DNA from: JAQVSH01 sp964451605
GTDB taxonomy: Bacteria; Bacteroidota; Bacteroidia; Bacteroidales; UBA4181
DNA: 19,881 nt
Assembly: GCA_964451605.1 (NCBI GenBank)
Contig: CAYVJA010000050.1
Location: 1 to 19,881, forward strand
Direction of reading: 5' to 3'
Of the stretch, positions 6,449 to 13,614 are shown in pieces. Under the pieces are notes generated by a model. It worked only from the letters and a program-made list of their open reading frames with translations, was not told where the DNA came from and ran no database searches. A program made the position numbers and the translations under genes. The first letter of the stretch is position 1. Each line of letters starts with the position of its first letter.

Positions 6449-7198
6449 ATGAGGTTTTGGGTTGTTTTGTTGTTGGGTTTCTTTGGGTCGGCGGTTTCAA
6501 CGGTTTTGGCGCGTGTTGGGGGTTCCGACGGGCCCATTCGGGTGATGGTGGTCACCGGGGGGCACGATTTCGATCGCGATGCCTTTTTTGGGATGTGGAA
6601 CGGTATGGAGGGAGTTACCTGGAAGGAGGCGCAACACCCGGCTGCCTTTGCCCTCTTTAAACCAGAGAACCATGCCGATATCGATGTGTTTGTCTTTTAC
6701 GATTCGCCGACTACAATCTCTGATGAGGCCAAGGCCGACTTGGTAGCGCTGGTTCGCTCGGGTAAGCCTGTGTTGTTTATGCACCATGCCCTCTGTTCGT
6801 ACTCCGATTGGAGCGAGTTTCCTCAGATTATCGGTTCGCAATATGTGCGAAAGGCCTATGCGGATGGGGGTATCACTTACCCGCCTTCCGAGTATAAACA
6901 CGATGTAAACCAGAAGATTCGGGTTTCCGGGAAGCGCCATTTCATTACCCGTGAAGTTTCCGACTTCGAAATAATAGACGAAACCTACGGCAAGATGCGC
7001 ATCTTCCCGGGCAACAAAGTGTTATTGACTTCCGATTCGCCCATTGCCACCCCTCCGGTGCTTTGGACCCGCAAATACGGCAAAGGCCAGGTGGTTTCGT
7101 TTCAACTGGGTCATGATGGCAAAGCCTTTGCCAACCCTGCCTTCCGGCAGCTCCTCCTGCAATCGGTGGAGTATGCCTACCGCAAGGGCAAACGGTAA
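6449..7198 (+). CDS. Secreted ThuA-like domain protein
   Basis: A 249-residue ThuA-family protein (glutamine-amidotransferase-like fold, PF06283 type) with an N-terminal signal peptide (about 1-21, hydrophobic MRFWVVLLLGFFGSAVSTVL). Visible family features are VMVVTGGHDFDRDAFF (32-47), the FYDSPTTISDEAKADLV strand-helix (83-99), VLFMHHALCSYSDW (108-121) with adjacent histidines H112-H113, and QLGHDGKAFANP (219-230). The length is typical of the short form. ThuA proteins are linked to trehalose or other sugar utilisation, often next to Gfo/Idh oxidoreductases, but their reaction is poorly defined. The gene is isolated: repeat-rich DNA lies upstream, and a convergent lipoprotein gene lies 17 nt downstream. 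Confidence 0.88.
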   Translation: MRFWVVLLLGFFGSAVSTVLARVGGSDGPIRVMVVTGGHDFDRDAFFGMWNGMEGVTWKEAQHPAAFALFKPENHADIDVFVFYDSPTTISDEAKADLVALVRSGKPVLFMHHALCSYSDWSEFPQIIGSQYVRKAYADGGITYPPSEYKHDVNQKIRVSGKRHFITREVSDFEIIDETYGKMRIFPGNKVLLTSDSPIATPPVLWTRKYGKGQVVSFQLGHDGKAFANPAFRQLLLQSVEYAYRKGKR

Positions 7199-7215
7199 TC
7201 TGATGGGCTGAGGAG

Positions 7216-7689
7216 TTATTCGGCCTGGAAGATTTGTACCACCTTCAAATTCTCGTCGAACGCTATCCCAATATCGTCACCGGGGCCTCCTGAGGCTCCA
7301 ATATGTTCAATTCGGGATCCATCAACCGTTTTAGGTTCTCGGCGGTAATAATCCATCTCTCTCAACGACTCTATTCGGTGCAAGAAAATATATCTCCTTG
7401 TTCTAATCAGATCCGGTCTCTTTTCGGGGAGGGTGTAGTATTCTGCCGGTTGCATCTGGTGGTCTGATAAATAGCGAATAACGGCCACTCTCACCGAATC
7501 GGGGAGGTGGGCGTTCAGACTGTCGGCGAGATTCATCGCCTTCATTCTTTCGATAACCACATCGTTGTTTTCCTCCCGGGTTACCGCCGGCGTGGCAGCA
7601 GCCGGAGGAGATTGCGTGACCACTTTTTGTTTTCCGCACGAAACCAGTACAATGAGAAGCAATACAAGGGGGAATAAGTGACGGCTCAT
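7216..7689 (-). CDS. Small lipoprotein of unknown function
   Basis: A 157-residue protein with a clear lipoprotein signal: MSRHLFPLVLLLIVLVSC, lipobox LVSC with C18. The residues after the cysteine (GKQKVV) are not the acidic K-D/E export signal of surface lipoproteins in Bacteroidota, so it probably faces the periplasm. A low-complexity Pro/Ala linker (about 24-36) precedes a mixed charged domain (40-157) with RYIFLHRIESLREMDYYRR and a Gly-rich GASGGPGDDIGIAF near the end. I do not recognise the family. It begins 4 nt after the stop of the apparent pseudogene upstream, so the two probably formed an operon. It ends 17 nt from the convergent ThuA-like gene. Confidence 0.8.
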   Translation of the reverse strand: MSRHLFPLVLLLIVLVSCGKQKVVTQSPPAAATPAVTREENNDVVIERMKAMNLADSLNAHLPDSVRVAVIRYLSDHQMQPAEYYTLPEKRPDLIRTRRYIFLHRIESLREMDYYRREPKTVDGSRIEHIGASGGPGDDIGIAFDENLKVVQIFQAE

Positions 7690-7693
7690 ACAA

Positions 7694-8056
7694 TTAAGGG
7701 ATTTGTGATACGTTATTATGGAGAGTATCCTCTATGTCAATTACGCTTCTGAATTCTGTGCTATCCCGTGCAATAGTTCCGCTTTTATCCGAGAGCATCT
7801 GTTTTTCGATTTTGCCCTCTGCTGAAATGGACCAGGTCGAGGTTATAAGGTGTATTCCCACAAATCGCCCTTTCGGCTTATTACTTTGCTATCAACAATT
7901 ATGCCTTTTTGTTGTGTAAACATAACAATCTTTATTTACAAAAGAAACAAGATAATTTCCATAGATCTTTATTGGCCACCAAAAGCCGGTAAATAATTTT
8001 TCCCAATCTCAATATCTGATTTTCTAACTAATTGGATATAGTCACCTACAAACATC
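7694..8056 (-). pseudogene. Frameshifted remnant of an unidentified gene
   Basis: On the minus strand three consecutive frames each hold a coding-like segment, and together they read as one protein. The first piece starts at an ATG at 8054-8056 (MFVGDYIQLVRKSDIEIGKN...). The second, around 7996-7890, contains FWWPIKIYGNYLVSF and VNKDCYVYTTK. The third starts from MFTQQKGIIVDSKVIS (7923 on) and runs to WEYTL at about 7846. A final frame gives ITSTWSISAEGKIEKQ and TEFRSVIDIEDTLHNN, ending with TAA at 7694-7696. Each junction needs a single-base shift. No one frame is open throughout. The tail is the best part (about 60 open codons). I cannot name the family. It could instead be a set of chance frames, or sequencing error could have broken an intact gene. 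Confidence 0.4.
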
Positions 8057-8061
8057 CCTCA

Positions 8062-8181
8062 CTAGCGCGCCAGCGCAGCATTAGAGCATTAGAGCATTGC
8101 TACATTGCTACACTGTTACACTATTCCACTATTCCACTTTTCCACTCGCGCGAAGCGCCCATTAACCATTAACCATTCACC
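8062..8181 (-). repeat. Degenerate RTG-octamer array between GC-rich hairpins
   Basis: Read on the minus strand, GGTTAAT-type heptamers (8181-8160) lead to a GCGCTTCGCGC hairpin (8157-8147). Nine octamers in unbroken phase follow at 8145-8074. All begin with GTG or ATG and eight of nine end in A, changing gradually from GTGGAAAA at one end to ATGCTCTA near the other. A GCGCTGGCGCGC hairpin (8076-8065) closes the block. No ORF of note runs through it. It shares units (CTCTAATG, GAATGGTTAATG, GCTGCGC) with the repeats at 6100-6182 and 6370-6420, so it belongs to a family. The function is unknown. Confidence 0.7.
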
Positions 8182-8184
8182 ATT

Positions 8185-8224
8185 TGCTCACCGGTGCAGC
8201 ATGCAAATGCTGCACCGGTGAGCA
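8185..8224. other. Perfect 18-bp hairpin touching the recX stop codon
   Basis: TGCTCACCGGTGCAGCAT and its exact complement are separated by a GCAA tetraloop, with no mismatch over 18 bp. It begins at the base next to the recX stop codon (8225-8227). On the minus strand it is followed by AAATGG rather than a T-run, so it is not a classical intrinsic terminator. It could protect the 3' end of the prmC-recX mRNA, or it could be a REP-like repeat unit. Confidence 0.8.
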
Positions 8225-8695
8225 TTACAGGTCCAAAAACCTATACAGAAAGTCCGCGTCAAATCCCCGGCTCATGCCGAAGCGGAAGAGTTTGGCCCTG
8301 GAGGGGGCGTCGTGGCATCCGCCCAGGCTCTTTTGTTTTTTGAGCAGTTCGGTGTTCATCATCTCTTCATAGTGAGAGGTGTCGATAGCGGAGAGGGCCT
8401 GGTCGATGGTTGCCGAGGAAAGATGTTTGGCGTAGAGCATCTGTCGGATTTTGGTTTTTCCCCACTTCTGGAAGCGGATTTTATCGTTTACAAAGGCTTC
8501 GGCATACCTGGTATCGTCGATATAGCGGTTTTGGATGAGGTAGGAGAGGGCGGTAAGGCAATCGGATTCGGATAAGCCGGCGTTTCGCAGTTTTTCCATG
8601 GCCTCCCATTGGCACATCTCCTTACGGCTGCTAAGGCGGGTGAGTGACGACAGCGCCTTTTTGTAGAGCGGTTTGTTTTCGGGTTCGGTTTGCAT
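8225..8695 (-). CDS. recX: RecX-family regulatory protein
   Basis: A 156-residue protein with the repeated three-helix RecX modules. It carries the family signature RYIDDTRYAEAFVNDK (about 57-72) followed by WGKTKIRQML (78-87). RecX binds RecA filaments in the cytoplasm and inhibits or tunes recombination and SOS activity. The length is usual for Bacteroidota RecX. It lies 21 nt downstream of prmC on the same strand, and the two probably share one transcript from the prmC promoter. The start ATG at 8695 gives a short charged N-terminus before the first module. Confidence 0.92.
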   Translation of the reverse strand: MQTEPENKPLYKKALSSLTRLSSRKEMCQWEAMEKLRNAGLSESDCLTALSYLIQNRYIDDTRYAEAFVNDKIRFQKWGKTKIRQMLYAKHLSSATIDQALSAIDTSHYEEMMNTELLKKQKSLGGCHDAPSRAKLFRFGMSRGFDADFLYRFLDL

Positions 8696-8716
8696 GATGG
8701 CTGGGTTTTCGTGGCT

Positions 8717-9679
8717 CTATTCCGATTCAGCAGGCAGCGTCGGACGGAGAGCCGAAACGATCCTTGCTTTGCCGTTGATGTCATCAATTACGGAAACCTC
8801 CGAATAACCCAACTCCGAAAGCAGACCGGCTGTCTGCGAGGCCAGTGTCTCATTGATTTCGAAGAGGAGTGCGCCTCCCGGTTTCAGCCATCGGGTGCCC
8901 AACCGGCCTATGGCGCGGTAAAACCGCAGAGGGTCTGAATCGGGTACAAAAAGGGCTCTGTGGGGTTCGTGCTCCACTACATGGGGTAACATCACTTCCT
9001 TCTGGGCCACGGTTACATAGGGAGGGTTGCTCACGATGATATCCAGCCTGCCGGGGCCCATTTCTCGAAGAGGCTTCGGTTTCAGGATGTCGGCCTGATA
9101 AAATTGTACCGAGACGCCCTGGTTTCGGGCATTAAAGGCTGCCACCGAAAGGGCTCTCCTGCTTATGTCTACCGCATGAACCTCTGCATGGGGCAGCTCG
9201 CGCGCCAGGGTAACCGCTATGCAACCGCTGCCGGTTCCGATATCCAGAATTTGCAGGGGATCGGGGCCATCTTTTCGACTGCCCGCTGAGTCCGGTTGCC
9301 CTTGCACTTGCGGCACAATAGCTTGCCTTGCGATGAGGGCCTTCCCCGTCGCGATGGCTTTATGCACTAACTCTTCGGTTTCCGGGCGAGGGATAAGCAC
9401 CGAGGGGGTTACCTTGAAGATGGCGCCATAAAAAGGGGCTTGGCATGTGATATATTGAAAAGGCACATTTTTTTTCAGTGCGCGAACCACTTTTTCGGCC
9501 TTTTGCATCTGAGATTTAGGTAACTTTACGGCCGCGTTTACACGGAGTTGCATCACCGGTACTCCGGTAACATGTTCCAGGGTGAGCCAGGCCAGGTTTT
9601 CCGCCTCACGGATTCCTGCAGTATCTTCCAGTTCGCGGATGGTACGGGCAACGAATATGCGATAGTTCTCCTGATCCAT
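8717..9679 (-). CDS. prmC: PrmC/HemK release-factor glutamine methyltransferase
   Basis: An S-adenosylmethionine-dependent enzyme that methylates the glutamine of the GGQ motif in peptide-chain release factors. It has an N-terminal helical domain, then PFQYITCQAPFYG and LIPRPETEELV, then the SAM-binding DIGTGSG (about 146-152) and the catalytic NPPYV (218-222). I place the start at the ATG at 9679 (320 residues). The in-frame ATG at 9700 and TTG at 9703 overlap or touch the TAATTTTG promoter element at 9701-9708, so they are probably upstream of or at the transcript start. A Gln/Pro/Ser-rich insertion of about 25 residues (roughly 112-138) separates the helical domain from the methyltransferase domain and is longer than usual. 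prmC leads recX and is divergent from ribD. Confidence 0.95.
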   Translation of the reverse strand: MDQENYRIFVARTIRELEDTAGIREAENLAWLTLEHVTGVPVMQLRVNAAVKLPKSQMQKAEKVVRALKKNVPFQYITCQAPFYGAIFKVTPSVLIPRPETEELVHKAIATGKALIARQAIVPQVQGQPDSAGSRKDGPDPLQILDIGTGSGCIAVTLARELPHAEVHAVDISRRALSVAAFNARNQGVSVQFYQADILKPKPLREMGPGRLDIIVSNPPYVTVAQKEVMLPHVVEHEPHRALFVPDSDPLRFYRAIGRLGTRWLKPGGALLFEINETLASQTAGLLSELGYSEVSVIDDINGKARIVSALRPTLPAESE

Positions 9680-9700
9680 GTTGTTTTCGTGGTTACGCAT

Positions 9701-9708
9701 CAAAATTA
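9701..9708 (-). promoter_or_regulatory. -7 promoter element of prmC-recX
   Basis: TAATTTTG on the minus strand is an exact match to TAnnTTTG. It lies 21 nt upstream of the ATG at 9679, which favours that start over the two in-frame starts at 9700-9703. The expected -33 box would fall inside the first codons of ribD, and I see no clear TTTG there, so the promoter may be weak or overlapping. Confidence 0.45.
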
Positions 9709-9720
9709 GCTAAAGATCAC

Positions 9721-10842
9721 ATGAATTCTCAGGCGACCCACCAGATTTTGTTGCCGCAAACCCCCGCTCACCGTCCGGAAGATCTCTTCTATATGCGGAG
9801 ATGTCTTCAGTTGGCTGCTCTGGGAAGAGGCCGGGTGGCACCCAATCCTATGGTGGGTTGTGTAATTGTGGCCAATGGGAGGGTTATAGCCGAGGGATTT
9901 CATGCCCGTTATGGCGAAGCGCATGCCGAAGCGCGTGCCATTGCGGCAGTACAAGACCTCTCGCTTCTCCCCGTCTCTACCCTCTATGTTTCGCTCGAAC
10001 CCTGTGCACACTTTGGCAAGACGCCTCCCTGTGCCGATCTGATTATTCGTTCGGGTATCCGAAATGTGGTGATCGGTTCGGTCGATCCTAATCCTAAAGT
10101 CGACGGAGGGGGTATTCGCAAATTACAGGAAGCGGGCTGCGATGTAGTTTGGGGGGTAATGGAACAGGAGTGTCGAGACTTGAATGCCCGTTTTTTCTCA
10201 AGACACGAGAAAAAAAGGCCCTATATTTTGCTTAAATGGGCGCAAACTGCCGATGGCTTTATGGGCAAAATGGCGGTTCCCGGCGAGAAGCCCGCTCCTT
10301 TTTTGATCTCTTCCGCTTCGGAGCGTCGATGGACTCACAAATGGCGTGCAGAGGAGCAGGCCATTCTGGTGGGAACCGGAACAGCGATTGCAGACAATCC
10401 TTCGCTCACGGTTCGTGATTGGTCGGGCAATAACCCCTTACGGATTGTTTTCGACCGCAGGCTGGTGATTCCACCCGATGCCTCCATCTTTTCGCACGAT
10501 GCGCCCACCTGGGTGGTCACCGAGCAACCGGAAACCCCGCTGAGCCACGTTCGTTATCTGAAAGTTCAACCGGGATCCGACTTTTGGCCGCCGCTGCTGG
10601 AGGCATTGCAGGCCGAAAAGATTCTCTCCCTCATGGTGGAGGGGGGGGCAGAAACCCATGCCCGGTTATTGGCTTTGCAATTGTGGGATGAAGCCCGTAT
10701 ATTTATTTCGCATTCCTGCCTAGGGCAGGGCGTTGCGGCTCCCCTAATACGCGAGGCCCCTGTTTCAATAGTCGAAACCGAGTCGGGCACGCTGTTAGTG
10801 TACCGTAATTCGCTCCAAAGGCGTTCGCTACCAATTAGGTAA
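9721..10842 (+). CDS. ribD: Bifunctional riboflavin biosynthesis deaminase/reductase RibD
   Basis: A 373-residue cytoplasmic enzyme of riboflavin synthesis. It deaminates 2,5-diamino-6-ribosylamino-4(3H)-pyrimidinone 5'-phosphate and then reduces the product with NADPH. The deaminase zinc site is complete: H68-A-E70 and PCAHFGKTPPC with C95 and C104, preceded by NPMVGCVIV (42-50). The reductase domain (about 163-373) has LLKWAQTADGFMG, GTGTAIADNP and LMVEGGAETHARLL. The N-terminus is about 20 residues longer than in many homologues, and an alternative start is the ATG at 9793. The gene is divergent from prmC. The TPR gene follows after 7 nt, so the two probably form an operon. Confidence 0.96.
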   Translation: MNSQATHQILLPQTPAHRPEDLFYMRRCLQLAALGRGRVAPNPMVGCVIVANGRVIAEGFHARYGEAHAEARAIAAVQDLSLLPVSTLYVSLEPCAHFGKTPPCADLIIRSGIRNVVIGSVDPNPKVDGGGIRKLQEAGCDVVWGVMEQECRDLNARFFSRHEKKRPYILLKWAQTADGFMGKMAVPGEKPAPFLISSASERRWTHKWRAEEQAILVGTGTAIADNPSLTVRDWSGNNPLRIVFDRRLVIPPDASIFSHDAPTWVVTEQPETPLSHVRYLKVQPGSDFWPPLLEALQAEKILSLMVEGGAETHARLLALQLWDEARIFISHSCLGQGVAAPLIREAPVSIVETESGTLLVYRNSLQRRSLPIR

Positions 10843-10849
10843 AAGACTT

Positions 10850-12256
10850 ATGAAGAGAATGTTGTGGATAGTATTTTTGGCTTGGACAGCCGGATTGGCT
10901 CCTCTGATGGGGCAGGATCCGGGTATCCGGCTTAAAGCTGCACGCGACACCTTCCTTAAAGGGAAGCCTCTTGAGGCACTCTCCATGACCGACAGTTTGC
11001 TGCTTGCCGATACCATCGGGTACGAAATTCGTATGTTGCGGGGCGAAATTTTTGAATCGCAGGGCAATCTGGGCAAGGCGCTCAACGAGTATAAACGCCT
11101 TTTGGCATCTCGACCCGACGATGCAGTTCTGCTGAGTCGTATGGGAAAAACCGCTTACTTCAATGGCGACCGGCTTCCGGCCCTTGGCCTTTTAAACAGA
11201 GCTACCCTTTCGGACCCGACCCGCCTTGATGCGTATCAAACCAAAATCAGAATCCTGATGGATCTGGGCAGGACGGAGGAGGCTCTGGCCGCCAGCGACT
11301 CAACCTTATGGATGGGTGAAGATCCCGTGAGTTATTTCTTACAGGGACAGGTTAATGAGATGTTGGGCGAACCGCAAAAGGCAGAGTGGGCCTATATCAA
11401 GGCCATCCGGTTGAAACCCGATTACCAGGAGGCGTATAAGGCGCTGATTATGCTGCAGATCAGTATGGGGAAAACCGAAGATGCCCTCTACTATGCCGAC
11501 CGCCTGATCGGGTTACGGGTGGGCGACAGGGATCTGCTGCTCTTCCGTTTAAACGTTCTGATGTCGGCCAATCGTACCGACGATGCCATAGCTGCCATTT
11601 CGAAGATGATAGAAGCCTCCCCTTCCGACAGCACCCTTTTGCTTAACAGGGGGCGTTACTATCTGCAAAGCCGTAGATTCGATGAGGCGTTGACCGATTT
11701 CAACTGGGTAATACGGCATAGTCCGGTTGAGGTTAATTACTGGAAAGGGATGGCATTTAAGGGGAAAGAGCTTATCGACTCGGCTCGGAAAAGTTTTGAG
11801 GAGGTACGATTCCTTATTAAACCGGGTACTGTCGATACGCTTTGGATGCAGAAAGCCCGGTCCGAACTCTTTGTCCTGGACCGTGAGCAAGATCCCCCTA
11901 CCCTCAGATTCCCCGATTTCGAGGCAAGCGATCTCTCTGAGGTGTCTGTTGCCGAGGCGGTAGATACCCTGCTTCTTCGGATGTCGGTAGTGGATCGCAG
12001 CGAAATTCAATCGGTGAGGATGAACGATTCGTCGGTCTTTTTTAATCCGAACCGGCGCATGGTTTTGGTATTGCTGAAAGTTCCCGTGGCAGGTCGTGAG
12101 GGAGTAAAGATTGATGCAGCCGATGTGTACGGGAATTCGGTCTCAACCTATCTGCGCTTTCATTTTGCCGGTTCCGCTCCGGTCGATTCCATTGCCAAAC
12201 CCCTGTCCCGGGAACCCGGCTCCGAAAGCGCACTTTCGGGCGGAGTAGAGCCCTAA
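10850..12256 (+). CDS. Secreted tetratricopeptide-repeat protein
   Basis: A 468-residue protein with a signal peptide (MKRMLWIVFLAWTAGLAPLMG, cleavage near 21-22) and no lipobox, so it is probably soluble in the periplasm. Residues about 25-320 form at least seven helix-turn-helix TPR-like units, for example GNLGKALNEYKRLLASRPD (72-90), PQKAEWAYIKAIRLKPDYQ (175-193) and RRFDEALTDFNWVIRHSP (275-292). A different C-terminal region (350-445) contains RRMVLVLLKVPV and looks like beta strands. Its partner is unknown. It starts 7 nt after ribD and is probably co-transcribed. A 7-bp hairpin (CCGAAAG-CGCA-CTTTCGG, 12222-12239) lies within its last codons and may slow or end transcription, but no T-run follows closely. 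Confidence 0.88.
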   Translation: MKRMLWIVFLAWTAGLAPLMGQDPGIRLKAARDTFLKGKPLEALSMTDSLLLADTIGYEIRMLRGEIFESQGNLGKALNEYKRLLASRPDDAVLLSRMGKTAYFNGDRLPALGLLNRATLSDPTRLDAYQTKIRILMDLGRTEEALAASDSTLWMGEDPVSYFLQGQVNEMLGEPQKAEWAYIKAIRLKPDYQEAYKALIMLQISMGKTEDALYYADRLIGLRVGDRDLLLFRLNVLMSANRTDDAIAAISKMIEASPSDSTLLLNRGRYYLQSRRFDEALTDFNWVIRHSPVEVNYWKGMAFKGKELIDSARKSFEEVRFLIKPGTVDTLWMQKARSELFVLDREQDPPTLRFPDFEASDLSEVSVAEAVDTLLLRMSVVDRSEIQSVRMNDSSVFFNPNRRMVLVLLKVPVAGREGVKIDAADVYGNSVSTYLRFHFAGSAPVDSIAKPLSREPGSESALSGGVEP

Positions 12257-12331
12257 GCGGATTTTCTTCGATAGCTTGTATGGCTATTTTCGTTACATTT
12301 AGCCAATAAACCGGTTAAATCAAGAAACGCT

Positions 12332-13609
12332 ATGGAACGACGAAACTTTCTCAAGACGGCCGCCCTGGGATCGGCCGCCCTGTTCACTTCTGTGCATACG
12401 AAGGGCATTTCGCAGGATCGAAAATTGAAATTTGGATTGATTGGTGCCGGCTGGTACGGAATGGTGATTGCACAGGCTGCACTGAAGGCGGGTGGTGCTG
12501 AGTTTGTAGCGGTTTGCGATGTCGACTCTGCACATCTGGATGCCTCGGCCCGACAGTTGGCCTCAGCACAGGGAAACGAACCCCGGAAGTTTGCCAACTA
12601 CAAAGAACTGCTTGATTTGAAGGGGCTCGATGGGGTTTTTATCGGAACCCCTCCCCATTGGCATGCGTTACAGTTTATTGCGGCCTGCGAAAAAGGGCTG
12701 AACGTCTATCTCGAAAAACCACTGTCGTACGATATCCGCGAAGGGCTGGCCATGGTGGAGGCTGCCCGGAAAGCCGGCAATATTGTGCAGGTGGGTTTTC
12801 AGCGGCGGCAGAGTGGTGCCTTCCGCAAGGCCAAAGAGCTGATTGAGGCCGGAACGGTTGGCGATATCCGGCAGATTTCGGCGCAAATTCACTACAATCC
12901 CGGGACTCAGGATACTAAAATTCAGGCCCCTCCCGCCACCCTTAACTGGGAAGAGTGGTGCGGGCCGGCACCCAAACTCGATTATCGCCCCAGCATCGGG
13001 CATAAAGCCTGGCGGCTGGAGAAAGAGTACGGTAACGGGCACCTTGTCGACTGGGGCATTCATCTGATTGATGCCATCCGTATGGTGATGGGCGAAGCGA
13101 TGCCTGCAGAGTTTTATTCGAAGGGGGGCATTAATGAATTCAAAGACCAGATTACTACGCCCGATACGCTCACTGCCCAATTCGCCTTCGAAAAGGCTCC
13201 GGTGGTTTGGCAGCATCGATTCTGGGGTATTGGCGACACGAACCGTGACTTTAATAACGGCGTCTTTTTCCATGGAACAAAGGGTACCCTCTTTTCGAGC
13301 GACAACAAGTTGCTGATGTACCAGCCCTCAAAACCGGGTTCGCCCGAGACGGTTGCCATCGAAAATATCGATATGCAACTGAAGCAGGTGGCTGCCTTTG
13401 TAGAGGCAGTCCGCACCGATAACCGGAAGTTAATTACCTCCGATCCGGCCGATGCTTTCCGCTCGACGGCTACGGTACAACTGGCTATGATCTCCTATTA
13501 CACCGGATCGGTGGTGAAGTGGGATGCCGCTAATAACGAGATTGTGGGCAATGGCGAGGCTTCAAAACTGATGAGCCGGCCCTATCGCACCGGTTACAAA
13601 CATCCGTAA
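12332..13609 (+). CDS. Gfo/Idh/MocA oxidoreductase with Tat signal
   Basis: A 425-residue NAD(P)-dependent sugar oxidoreductase of the Gfo/Idh/MocA family. It begins with a twin-arginine motif (ERRNFLK, R3-R4) and a hydrophobic segment (TAALGSAALFTS), so it is probably exported folded with its cofactor. The Rossmann fold has G-x-I-G-A-G-W-x-G (35-43) and VCDVD (61-65). EKP (128-130) is the conserved Lys-Pro motif. The C-terminal domain has DWGIHLID (240-247), the usual catalytic Asp/His region. Members act on sugars, inositols or glycosides; the substrate here is unknown. TACATTTA at 12294-12301 resembles a -7 box upstream. It converges with the GH51 gene, only 5 nt between stops. Confidence 0.93.
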   Translation: MERRNFLKTAALGSAALFTSVHTKGISQDRKLKFGLIGAGWYGMVIAQAALKAGGAEFVAVCDVDSAHLDASARQLASAQGNEPRKFANYKELLDLKGLDGVFIGTPPHWHALQFIAACEKGLNVYLEKPLSYDIREGLAMVEAARKAGNIVQVGFQRRQSGAFRKAKELIEAGTVGDIRQISAQIHYNPGTQDTKIQAPPATLNWEEWCGPAPKLDYRPSIGHKAWRLEKEYGNGHLVDWGIHLIDAIRMVMGEAMPAEFYSKGGINEFKDQITTPDTLTAQFAFEKAPVVWQHRFWGIGDTNRDFNNGVFFHGTKGTLFSSDNKLLMYQPSKPGSPETVAIENIDMQLKQVAAFVEAVRTDNRKLITSDPADAFRSTATVQLAMISYYTGSVVKWDAANNEIVGNGEASKLMSRPYRTGYKHP

Positions 13610-13614
13610 CAGAG

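Noticed and set aside
8062..8181. CRISPR-like array
   Set aside because: The units are 8 nt with no spacer/repeat alternation and no cas genes are nearby.
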